NCBI GenBank assembly: GCA_030586765.1
Contig: JAUQZZ010000005.1
Span: forward strand, 1 to 30,321
Source: Candidatus Brocadiales bacterium
Lineage (GTDB): Bacteria > Planctomycetota > Brocadiia > Brocadiales > Bathyanammoxibiaceae
Length of the DNA stretch: 30,321 bases
Direction of reading: 5' to 3'
Shown: positions 8,060 to 15,238 of the stretch, in pieces
How the letters are laid out: each line of letters opens with the position of its first letter
How positions within the stretch are numbered: the first letter of the stretch is position 1
Notes under the pieces: model-generated
The model's input: only the letters and a program-made list of their open reading frames with translations
Databases searched by the model: none
Told to the model about the DNA's origin: nothing
Program-made: the position numbers and the translations under genes

Positions 8060-8539
8060 ATGTACAGATTGCTTCTAGCTGTGATTATCTTTGCCTGCCT
8101 AACCCTTCCACCTCTTCTGGGCATGGCCCAGGAAAGTAAGGTAGCTAAGCTTAACCACAAAGGGCTTAAAGACATGCTGCTGGCTAGTAAGGGCAAGGTA
8201 GTAGTCCTTGATTTCTGGGCCTCTTATTGACCCCACTGCCGGAGGGCGGTGCCCTTCCTGAACAAGATATACACCACTTATAAGGACCAGGGACTGGAGA
8301 TGATTGCTATGTCCATAGAAGGAGACCCTGAGCTAGTCCAATCCTTTGTAAAGAAGCTGGATATGAAGTATCCCACCTTTGTGGCTGAGGATGATTTGCT
8401 AGCGGCCTATGAGGTCCAGTACATCCCCTTTCACATATTTATTGACAAGCAGGGAAATGAGAAATACCGGGAAGCCGGCTTTAGCGAGGAAGGAGCCCAG
8501 GAGTTCGAAGACAGGGTAAAAGAATTATTAAAAGAGTAA
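8060..8539 (+). CDS. Exported TlpA/thioredoxin-like selenoprotein 2 (in-frame UGA at codon 57)
   Basis: A 159-residue protein if TGA at 8228-8230 is selenocysteine. The ATG at 8060 follows AGGAG at 7-base spacing; a GTG at 8027 would add 11 residues ahead of a good signal peptide and is rejected. The signal peptide is residues 1-23 (cut near GMA/QES). The active site is DFWASY-U-PHC-RRA, with Sec57 and Cys60, followed by AVPFLNKIY and the cis-Pro motif YIPFHIFIDKQG. It is clearly paralogous to the genes on both sides and lies 41 bases after the first; the third gene starts 5 bases after its TAA stop. A nonsense pseudogene is unlikely, because the frame stays perfect on both sides of the TGA and ends with an intact C-terminal helix. 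Confidence 0.87.
8241..8258 (+). promoter_or_regulatory. Bacterial SECIS-like hairpin, selenoprotein 2
   Basis: Numbering from the U of UGA (8228), bases 14-20 (GGAGGGC) pair with 24-31 (GCCCUUCC), again with U29 bulged and the triloop GGU at 21-23. Geometry and spacing are identical to the hairpin in the preceding gene, while two base pairs have switched (17-27 from A-U to G-C, 20-24 from A-U to C-G). Confidence 0.75.
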
Positions 8540-8544
8540 GAGAG

Positions 8545-9033
8545 ATGTTGAACCTTTTCATACCTTTTTTTATAGCTCTAATCCTTTCAGGCCCTACCGT
8601 CTATGCCCAGGAAACGAAATTATCTATAAAGAAAATCACCCTGGAAGGGCTCAGAGAAAAGATACTGGAGAATAAAGGAAAGGTATTAATCCTGGACTTC
8701 TGGGCTACATACTGTGCCCCTTGCAAGGAGGAGATACCCTTTCTGAACGAGCTCTATCAGACTTATAGGGATAAAGGACTAGAGGTAATAGGAATCTCCA
8801 TAGAGGGTGCTGGGGAGGATGTGATAAGACCCTTTGTAGAGATGATGAGGATAAGTTACCCCATATTCTTAGGAGGCGATGACATTATAGAGGCCTATGA
8901 CATCCAATATATTCCCCTCACCTATATCGTGGGCAAGGACGGCAGGGTGCGGATGAAGGAGATGGGATTCAAGAAAGAGGTCAGCATACCCAAGTTTAAG
9001 AGGCAGATAGAAGAACTGCTAAAGGAGGGATGA
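8545..9033 (+). CDS. Exported TlpA/thioredoxin-like protein with standard CxxC
   Basis: A 162-residue paralogue of the two upstream selenoproteins, with a normal active site DFWATY-C-APC-KEE (Cys57, Cys60). The signal peptide is residues 1-21 (VYA before QET), and the cis-Pro motif YIPLTYIVGKDG completes the TlpA/ResA-like thioredoxin fold. Such proteins reduce or exchange disulfides in the periplasm, for example during cytochrome c maturation, but no cytochrome genes are nearby. It starts 5 bases after the second selenoprotein stop, with only a weak AAGAG site, so translational coupling is likely. The region matching the SECIS hairpin no longer pairs here, as expected once Sec is replaced by Cys. 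It ends in TGA. Confidence 0.92.
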   Translation: MLNLFIPFFIALILSGPTVYAQETKLSIKKITLEGLREKILENKGKVLILDFWATYCAPCKEEIPFLNELYQTYRDKGLEVIGISIEGAGEDVIRPFVEMMRISYPIFLGGDDIIEAYDIQYIPLTYIVGKDGRVRMKEMGFKKEVSIPKFKRQIEELLKEG

Positions 9034-9220
9034 CAGCAGCACAATAGAGGAGGTTGCGCCTGAGGTGGGTCTGCCCTCGCTTCGCTGGTTGGTGGACATC
9101 TCTTCTAGCCTCTTCAGGCGAAGCATGTCGCCCGCGGTCCGCCTGGCGAGGTACTTCATCTATGATCTTCTCTTCTTGCCCTTCGAAGGTCTTTCCTTAT
9201 AGTAAATGGGGGCCTGGGTT
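9034..9220. other. Gap between convergent genes with a long inverted repeat
   Basis: No supported gene. CGCCTGA (9057-9063) and TCAGGCG (9114-9120) form an inverted repeat around a 50-base interior. No T run follows on either strand, so it is not a clear terminator. A 46-codon minus-strand frame (9159-9019) overlaps the end of the last thioredoxin gene and has no credible ribosome site. Confidence 0.3.
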
Positions 9221-10519
9221 CTAGGTCTTGACAGCTTCCTTTTGCTCATGCCTTCCTGCCCTTAGCATCTCTATAAACCCCTCATATCTTGTAAGAAGCT
9301 GGCCCCAGGCAAGGTTCTGCATATCTACACAGTCACCATCCAGATTTAGCATCGGTACACCCTCCGGACCCAGTTCCCTCTTTATGGCCGGCACGGCGGC
9401 ATTATTGCGCCGGCATCCCCACTGGGAAAATACTACCGCACCAGCTATGTCGTATTTCTTTATTAGCGTCTTAAGCACGTTGACCCTTCGTTCTAAGGGA
9501 CCATTGTAATGAGTGGATATAAGTTTCCTGGACAGGCTTTCATAAGGCCTATCAGGATCTAGTTCCTCCCAGTATACGTAATTTACCTCTTCAAAGGCAA
9601 TCTTTACGTCGCTGTCTACCTCTATCTTAGACGGTATATCGCACTTAAAATAAGGCTTCAGCTCCAACCAGAGGAGTCTGATTTTCCTGGCTGGCTCTTC
9701 CCCGCTCTCCTCCTTTGCCTTTATCTTCTCTCTGAGTTCCTGGGATAATCTGGTATAAAATTCCTCTGCAAGCTCGGAACCTATAAGCAGGTGGCTAGGC
9801 AACATGAAGCCCAGGGCCCTGGCTCCTGGTAAAGGGCAAAAGGGACTTACCCTCAGCTCATTTACCTCTAACATCTTCTGCCTGGTCCGATTCGTCCTAT
9901 GGATAGTTTCTCTCAACCTCTCAGGGTCCATTCTTCTACCTGAGACCTCTTCTAGCCTCTTTACAAACCTCCTGAGCTGTCCAGCTAAATACTCTACTGA
10001 CTCATCCGTTAGGTCATAGGGCACATCTAATATCAGGGTCTCTTTCCTGGTAATAGCCTCTGATATCTTTGTCATCTTGAGGTTAGAATCGCAGAGGCTA
10101 CTGGTGGCAGCCAGGACGATGGGCCTGGGCAGGTATCCCTTAAAGGCAAAACCCAGGGCAGAGCGGTGAAAGGAGCATACATCTGTAGGCACGCCTTGCG
10201 AGTCTGCCTCTAACAGACCTTTTGGTGTAATACCTAGACCAGCAAAGAGGGCGGCGACAACCTCAAGGCTAAAGGGTATAAGACCCATGGCAAAAAGTAA
10301 CTCGGAAGGGATAAAGAGGCTCGTCCACACCACCCGCCCCTCATTAGCATAGGCCTGGTGGAAATACTTGTAACCCTCCCTCCGTAGAAAATTTAAGGTA
10401 TCTACATCATTGCTAATCTTGTTGCCAACAAAGTAGGGGCCAAAGTGGCACAACTGACTGAGGAGGAATCGGGCGAGCCAGCCTTCTGCATCCTTCTTAA
10501 GTCTTTCTTTCAGCTTCAT
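9221..10519 (-). CDS. 2-hydroxyacyl-CoA dehydratase / double-cubane cluster family Fe-S protein
   Basis: A 432-residue cytoplasmic protein of the HgdB/FldC/BcrB-C superfamily. Likely cluster ligands are Cys115 (PTDVCSFHR), Cys143 (SSLCDSNL), Cys369 (SQWGCRRNN) and Cys397 (LDGDCVD). Members bind [4Fe-4S] or double-cubane clusters and carry out low-potential reductions powered by an ATP-dependent activator. No activator ATPase (HgdC type) and no second dehydratase subunit are adjacent, so the substrate cannot be assigned. A stand-alone double-cubane cluster protein is an alternative to a dehydratase. Its ATG overlaps the stop of the upstream secreted-protein gene (ATGA), so they are co-translated although one product is exported and the other is not. 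Confidence 0.8.
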   Translation of the reverse strand: MKLKERLKKDAEGWLARFLLSQLCHFGPYFVGNKISNDVDTLNFLRREGYKYFHQAYANEGRVVWTSLFIPSELLFAMGLIPFSLEVVAALFAGLGITPKGLLEADSQGVPTDVCSFHRSALGFAFKGYLPRPIVLAATSSLCDSNLKMTKISEAITRKETLILDVPYDLTDESVEYLAGQLRRFVKRLEEVSGRRMDPERLRETIHRTNRTRQKMLEVNELRVSPFCPLPGARALGFMLPSHLLIGSELAEEFYTRLSQELREKIKAKEESGEEPARKIRLLWLELKPYFKCDIPSKIEVDSDVKIAFEEVNYVYWEELDPDRPYESLSRKLISTHYNGPLERRVNVLKTLIKKYDIAGAVVFSQWGCRRNNAAVPAIKRELGPEGVPMLNLDGDCVDMQNLAWGQLLTRYEGFIEMLRAGRHEQKEAVKT

Positions 10520-11106
10520 CGCACCTTGGAGAGATCGAATGGGAACTTTAGCTCCTTACCCTCTGGGCCTTTGAGGATAAGGGTAACTGCAGCTTGTGGA
10601 TCCACAGGACCCACAGAAAATCTGTAGAAACACAGGGCCCAATAGCGTGGAGACTTGGGATAAGTACGGGTGTAATCAGCTGTTGATGGTACATCCTGAT
10701 TACTCGGCTCCAGCTTCTGCCCCTTATACTCTAGTACTGCCTTATATTTATCGGCAAAGTCTATCGTTTCACCATAAATGGCACAGCCGAAGCTGAGCTG
10801 GTCCTTTTTCTCCTCCATGGACTTCCTTATCTCGTACTCGCTAGGCTCCATGAGCTTAAGGGCCGACTCTTTCGCCAGGATCACTATACCAGCAAAGGGT
10901 GTAATTATGGTAGCAGAACCTACACCATAACCCAGGTCTATCCTCCAATCCTTCATTAGTTCTGGGTGGGAGAGTTCCCTCCTGGCACGTCCATACTCAA
11001 TAGCATCCCGCAGGTCCTTCTCCTTTAGCTCAAGCTGGATACCCTCTGCCTGGATGGTTAAGAAGACAGATAGTAACGAAATAAGGGCAAGTATAGTGAG
11101 CCTCAC
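10516..11106 (-). CDS. Secreted protein of unknown function
   Basis: I do not recognise a family. The 196-residue product has a signal peptide (residues 1-20, cut near IQA/EG) and then a soluble domain with one hydrophobic stretch around 60-78 (VGSATIITPFAGIVILA). Only two cysteines appear in the mature part, about 50 residues apart. The start is GTG at 11106 with GAGGGG 7 bases upstream. It has its own promoter (11140-11168) after the Bat cluster and is translationally coupled to the dehydratase-family gene downstream. Confidence 0.7.
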   Translation of the reverse strand: MRLTILALISLLSVFLTIQAEGIQLELKEKDLRDAIEYGRARRELSHPELMKDWRIDLGYGVGSATIITPFAGIVILAKESALKLMEPSEYEIRKSMEEKKDQLSFGCAIYGETIDFADKYKAVLEYKGQKLEPSNQDVPSTADYTRTYPKSPRYWALCFYRFSVGPVDPQAAVTLILKGPEGKELKFPFDLSKVR

Positions 11107-11139
11107 AAATATCCCCTCACAAGGAGTTTGAAGGATAGG

Positions 11140-11168
11140 AGTCTAGCATTTTGAGGAGATGCTGTCAA
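11140..11168 (-). promoter_or_regulatory. Sigma-70-type promoter before the secreted protein/dehydratase-family pair
   Basis: On the minus strand TTGACA (11168-11163) is followed after 17 bases by TAGACT (11145-11140). The transcript would start near 11133, about 27 bases before the GTG start. Confidence 0.55.
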
Positions 11169-11183
11169 ATATTTATTAGACAG
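11162..11183. promoter_or_regulatory. 22-bp palindrome overlapping the -35 box
   Basis: CTGTC at 11162-11166 and GACAG at 11179-11183 flank an AT-rich centre that is itself nearly symmetrical. It lies between the end of the vWA gene and the promoter and covers the -35. It could be a repressor site; no T run marks it as a terminator. Confidence 0.4.
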
Positions 11184-11188
11184 TACAT

Positions 11189-12199
11189 CTAGAGGCAAAG
11201 GCCCAGGGATAAAAGGATTACTACTGCCGCAAAAAAGTGGTGGCTCACATCTAAAAAGACTTTCTTAGACTTGATTCCCACAATCTTTCTGTGCTTTTCT
11301 ATTGCTTTTCTGAAGACCTTCTTTAGCTCATCGCCTGTGGCATCATGGGTATAGGAGCCACCTGTAAGGTGGGCCAACTCCCTGAGGAAAGAGGGTTCTG
11401 GCCTAGTCTCTATAGTCTTGCCCTCCTCGTTCTTCTCGTAGCCAACGGTCAGGCCATACTTATCCTTCTTAGGGATGCGGGAGGCTACCTTAGGGTCTCC
11501 TATCCCAATCATATACAGGGATATATTCTTCTTCTCCAGGAGAAGCTTGACAGCCTCGGCTACCTGACTCCGCACGGCTATCTGCTCTTCACCATCGGTT
11601 AGCACTATCAATATCTTCTCATTAGGTTTATCACTAAATATGTCAAAGGACAGAAGCAAGGCATTGCCTATGTTGGTACCGTAGGGGACAAACCTGGTAT
11701 AATTCTCGTTTATAAGGTCTAGCATCCTGAGGAATATACGCTCATAGTCCTGGGTAAGATAAGGTAGCAAGGAAAAGGCCTTCCCAGCGAAGACTACTAT
11801 ACCCAGATAGTCATTCTGGAGCTCTTTGACTAGGTTCGCCATCTCTATCTTTGCCCTCTGAAGCCTGTTGGGCTTCACATCCTCTGCAAGCATACTAAGA
11901 GACACGTCCAGGGCAAAGACTATCTCCATGCCCTCCCTTTCTCGGTGCTCCTCATAGGTAAGCCACCTGGGACCCAGCAGCACCAGGGCCAAACCCCCCA
12001 GGGCTACACTAATACAAAGGGCCCTGAGACCGTCCCTAAAAAGGCCAGGAACCCTGCTCTCCTTCAAAATAAGTTCTAGTTGGCCAAAGCTCTTAAACCA
12101 CCTCCTCTTTCTCCAAAGGGAATAGAGATACACGATAAAGACAAGGGTCGAAAAGAGGATTACGGCCCAGAGATATTCCTGGTAGGTAAAGACCAACAT
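11189..12199 (-). CDS. vWA-domain membrane protein, BatB-like
   Basis: A 336-residue protein anchored by hydrophobic segments near 10-29 and 58-77 and a C-terminal one (about 316-336). The von Willebrand A domain between them has an intact metal site: DVSLS (Asp98, Ser100, Ser102), a conserved Thr in YGTNIGNAL and LTDGEEQ. This is the organisation of Bat (aerotolerance operon) proteins, which work with a MoxR ATPase in envelope maintenance; the molecular role is unsettled. The ATG lies one base after the TPR gene stop, with GAGGTGG as ribosome site inside that gene's end. It is the last member of the moxR-DUF58-Bat cluster. Confidence 0.85.
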   Translation of the reverse strand: MLVFTYQEYLWAVILFSTLVFIVYLYSLWRKRRWFKSFGQLELILKESRVPGLFRDGLRALCISVALGGLALVLLGPRWLTYEEHREREGMEIVFALDVSLSMLAEDVKPNRLQRAKIEMANLVKELQNDYLGIVVFAGKAFSLLPYLTQDYERIFLRMLDLINENYTRFVPYGTNIGNALLLSFDIFSDKPNEKILIVLTDGEEQIAVRSQVAEAVKLLLEKKNISLYMIGIGDPKVASRIPKKDKYGLTVGYEKNEEGKTIETRPEPSFLRELAHLTGGSYTHDATGDELKKVFRKAIEKHRKIVGIKSKKVFLDVSHHFFAAVVILLSLGLCL

Positions 12200-12200
12200 T

Positions 12201-12785
12201 TTACCACCTCAACTTGGGGCTACCCCCAAATTTGTATCGATTTCCCCAGGGCAAGAGTTTAAGGGCCTGGACCCTCTCCTCTCTCTCCTCCCTCTCTGGG
12301 CTAAAAAGAGTGGAGAATTGTTCTTGTCCCAGACGCATCCGTTCCAGATTCTTTTTGGCCTGGAAGTCACTTGGGTCTATCTCCAACACCTTAATATAGC
12401 CCTGGGCTGCGTTTACAAAATCCAGGTCCTGGGCAAGAATGTTGGCCTCGTTATATAGGGCCCTGGCCCTTAAAAGGGGATCTTTTGTCTCTGAGGCCTT
12501 CTTGAACCGTACCCTGGCCTCCTTATTCTCTCCCAGGAGCGTAAGAGCAACTCCAATATTATACTCTAGCAAAGAATCCTCCCTACCCAAGAACATGAGG
12601 AGGTTATTTAATCTGGAGGTCTTTTCTTTCTCGAGTCCCTCTAGGGCCAGATGATACCGCCCCATAAGGATGTTCTCCTCTGCCCTGGTAGTAAGGATGC
12701 ATCTACTGCGCACCCCCAGGCCGTAGGCTATCAGGCAGAGGGAAAGAAAGACTAACACACCTTTTATCAGTTTCTTCTTGTTCAT
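12201..12785 (-). CDS. TPR protein of the Bat cluster (BatC-like)
   Basis: A 194-residue protein with one N-terminal membrane anchor or uncleaved signal (about 8-26) and helical TPR-type repeats: the segments ALEGLEKEK, EYNIGVALTLLGENKEARVRFKKA, ALYNEANILAQDLDFVNAAQ and GYIKVLEIDPSDFQAKKNLE show the Ala/Gly/Tyr spacing. A charged Glu/Arg-rich region follows. TPR proteins are typical members of Bat operons, where they probably scaffold the vWA proteins. It lies between the two vWA genes, 12 bases after the first and 1 base before the second. Confidence 0.75.
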   Translation of the reverse strand: MNKKKLIKGVLVFLSLCLIAYGLGVRSRCILTTRAEENILMGRYHLALEGLEKEKTSRLNNLLMFLGREDSLLEYNIGVALTLLGENKEARVRFKKASETKDPLLRARALYNEANILAQDLDFVNAAQGYIKVLEIDPSDFQAKKNLERMRLGQEQFSTLFSPEREEREERVQALKLLPWGNRYKFGGSPKLRW

Positions 12786-12797
12786 CTCTCTGACCCG

Positions 12798-13883
12798 TTA
12801 AGGAACGCTTATCCAGATGTTTTCTATAGTAACCATCCCCAGGAGAAAGACTAGCCCTAACAGGGCTGGATAAAAGTAGAGGTCCTTCTTTCTTGCAGTC
12901 CTCTCCAGAAAGACCCTGTCCCTTTCTATAGCATCCACCTCTTTATACAATCTCTCAATCTCGCTATGCCACGCGGCCGGAGAAAGGGCTCCCCAGATGG
13001 CCCTGGCATCTGCCACCCCAGACTGTTTCTCTACCTCTGGGATGCCTTCCGCCTTGAAATATCTCCCCCCTGTGGCAACCACCCCACCCTTTAAAGCCGC
13101 TATCCTGCTAATTGCCTGTTCTGGCTCCACACCCGTTTCTGCCGAAGGTTCTACAGCTACTACATAAACCCTTATGCCCAGCCTGCTGGCCAGCTTCAGG
13201 GGCCTGGTGGGGTCAATTCCCACGTTATATATGCCATCTGTAAAGAGGATAATGACCCTGTTTTTCTTTGTACCCACTTTCCTTGTCAGCATCAGGGCAT
13301 AATCCCCCAGGTGTTCTTTGTTTATGCTCTCCCTCACCTTCCTAATCTCTACGTCCCTGCCCATCTCCTCCTCAATAAGGGCCATCATAGAGGTAAAAAG
13401 CCCCTCTCCAATAGCCGTCTGAAAACCCACCTGAGAGGCCTGTATCCTCTTCAAAGAGTTTTCCAGTAAGGAGTATTCCTGGGTAGGCAGTACCACCAAG
13501 GCGGCATCGGTACCAAAGATGGTTATTCCGATAAGGTCATTTGACCTCCTCTTCACAAAATCTGTTATAACCTCTTTCACCACCTCCAGGGCATGTCCTG
13601 ACATGCTGAAGGAGGTGTCTATGCACAGTATCAACTCCCTGCCCTGGGTAGTAACATCCGTCTCTTGCAGGTGGGACTGGGGATGACACAAACCTAGGAT
13701 CGCGAAGGCCAGGGCTAGAAACCAAAATAGTCTGGGGAGCCTCATTATCCTGACCTTTAGGGGCGCGGGCTCAGGAAGCCTACTTAGGCTAGGATAGCCT
13801 AAGTGTCCCCTGGTCTTGAATATCCTGAAGAGGAGATAGGAGAGGGGTATAAGTAATAGAAACCAAGGACTCTCTAGGTTCAT
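12798..13883 (-). CDS. vWA-domain membrane protein, BatA-like
   Basis: A 361-residue protein with the BatA layout: an N-terminal helix starting LESPWFLLLIPLSYLLF, a second TM near 50-67 and a vWA domain with metal site DTSFS (Asp89, Ser91, Ser93) and FTDGIYN. It ends with a C-terminal TM near 335-355. An insertion of about 45 charged residues precedes the last TM. The ATG overlaps the stop of the BatD-like gene (ATGA, 13880-13883). It is a paralogue of the second vWA gene downstream; the two together with MoxR are expected to form a membrane complex, by analogy with known Bat clusters. Confidence 0.85.
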   Translation of the reverse strand: MNLESPWFLLLIPLSYLLFRIFKTRGHLGYPSLSRLPEPAPLKVRIMRLPRLFWFLALAFAILGLCHPQSHLQETDVTTQGRELILCIDTSFSMSGHALEVVKEVITDFVKRRSNDLIGITIFGTDAALVVLPTQEYSLLENSLKRIQASQVGFQTAIGEGLFTSMMALIEEEMGRDVEIRKVRESINKEHLGDYALMLTRKVGTKKNRVIILFTDGIYNVGIDPTRPLKLASRLGIRVYVVAVEPSAETGVEPEQAISRIAALKGGVVATGGRYFKAEGIPEVEKQSGVADARAIWGALSPAAWHSEIERLYKEVDAIERDRVFLERTARKKDLYFYPALLGLVFLLGMVTIENIWISVP

Positions 13884-15238
13884 TTCCTCCCCCCTGAAGA
13901 CTCTAGGATGCCTTCTATCCCCTTAAGAACCTCCTCTAGCTTTTCCCTCTCAAGATGGTCTCCGAAGATTAACCTATCTAGTCCCTTAAGCACCTTTTGC
14001 GAAGGTACGGCTAATTCCGGGGATAGGCTGTTAAGGAGCTCTGCGGAGGTTAGGGAAAGGGCCCGTTCCTTTGGGAGGCTGAAACGGGTCCCCAGAAAAG
14101 TTCTAAAGGCCTTATCCAGACCCTCCAGGTATCTTCTATCCTGGTATTTCTCCCCACTAATATGTAAAGAAGATAAGAGGGTCCTTAACTCCTCAGCGGC
14201 TAACTCAGGGCTTTCCGAAGGTCTCTTTATAGGGGCCAGACCCTCCCTGAACTTACGGACCCCAATCGGCATAAACAGGATTAGTAGTAGCGAGGTACCC
14301 AGGGCTACGGCAAAATAGCCGCGGAGATACAGCTCCTCTTTCCTATAACTCATGGGACCCTTCAGTCCCTCCAGGGGGACATCCACTGTCTTGAGCAGTC
14401 TGTTAATAATTACGGGTACAGGTTGGGTTCTTACCTCCTTTGTCTCTATAAGCCTTTCTTCTTCTTTAGAAGCCACGGACTGTTTGTAATAAAATATGGA
14501 CAGGGGAGGTATCTCATACCTTTTATCTGTACCCATCTCGTAAATGGAGAGGTAATAGTCTACCAGGACCTTCCTCAGTTGTGGGGTCTCCTCCTGCCTT
14601 ATGTTAGAACGCAATAGGGAAAAGGGCTCAAAATTGACCTCCTTCAGGTTTTTTAACAATACCTCAGTATCCTTCTCGTGAAGAATAGTAAGGCTATAAT
14701 GTATTACATCCCCTGTCTCTATAACATCTCTATCCACACTGGCCTGGGTCACTAAAGGAACCTTCCTTACGGCTACAGGAGAGGAGCTGGCCTGCCCCTT
14801 CTTTTTCTCCACCTCATCTGTATAGGAGACGGCAAAAGAGGGCACCACGTACTCTCCTTCCTTTGCATCCTCAGGTAGAGAAAGGATATACTGAACTACC
14901 CTGAAATCCCTCTCGTTCTCAAAGATCTGCCTCTCACCGATAGTGACCTTTTCTACCTGGAAGGGGGGCAGATTGGCCTTAAGGAGGTCTTCTAGTTCTA
15001 CACTTATGCCCAACCTCCAGATGACCTGCACAGTAAGGAGAAGGGTCTTACCTCTAACCAATCTCTGCGTGCTAGGAAAGGTCCATATCTCTAGAGGCCT
15101 TTCTGTGGTAAGAACTTCCTGGGGTTTTTGTGTAGGCATGAGGGGCCCTTGACTATAGGGGTAGGGCTCCTGGGCATAAGATGGCGTGGAAAGGAAAAAT
15201 AAAGCTACAGAAAAAAGGACCGTCAATAGTATCTTCAT
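13880..15238 (-). CDS. BatD-like exported, membrane-anchored protein
   Basis: A 452-residue protein with a cleavable signal peptide (1-22, SYA/QEP), an extracytoplasmic beta-rich region (about 40-300) and a single TM near 309-328 (GYFAVALGTSLLLILFMP). A basic cytoplasmic helical tail follows. This topology and its position between DUF58 and the vWA genes are those of BatD-type proteins; I did not recognise a specific catalytic motif. It overlaps DUF58 upstream (15235-15238) and the vWA gene downstream by 4 bases each, so all three are translationally coupled. Confidence 0.7.
   Translation of the reverse strand: MKILLTVLFSVALFFLSTPSYAQEPYPYSQGPLMPTQKPQEVLTTERPLEIWTFPSTQRLVRGKTLLLTVQVIWRLGISVELEDLLKANLPPFQVEKVTIGERQIFENERDFRVVQYILSLPEDAKEGEYVVPSFAVSYTDEVEKKKGQASSSPVAVRKVPLVTQASVDRDVIETGDVIHYSLTILHEKDTEVLLKNLKEVNFEPFSLLRSNIRQEETPQLRKVLVDYYLSIYEMGTDKRYEIPPLSIFYYKQSVASKEEERLIETKEVRTQPVPVIINRLLKTVDVPLEGLKGPMSYRKEELYLRGYFAVALGTSLLLILFMPIGVRKFREGLAPIKRPSESPELAAEELRTLLSSLHISGEKYQDRRYLEGLDKAFRTFLGTRFSLPKERALSLTSAELLNSLSPELAVPSQKVLKGLDRLIFGDHLEREKLEEVLKGIEGILESSGGRK

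Noticed and set aside
7701..8230. UGA recoded as Trp or Gly (alternative genetic code)
   Set aside because: TGA ends the rhomboid, moxR, lptB, DUF2905 and first and third thioredoxin-like genes, and Trp is regularly TGG. Only the two active-site positions show internal TGA.
7527..8539. The first two thioredoxin-like genes as pseudogenes
   Set aside because: No frameshift or other stop is present, ribosome sites and signal peptides are intact, and both TGA codons hit the same functional position with a hairpin behind each.
9019..9159. 46-codon minus-strand frame after the thioredoxin genes
   Set aside because: It has no credible ribosome site, overlaps the end of a real gene and is low complexity; not supportable as a gene.
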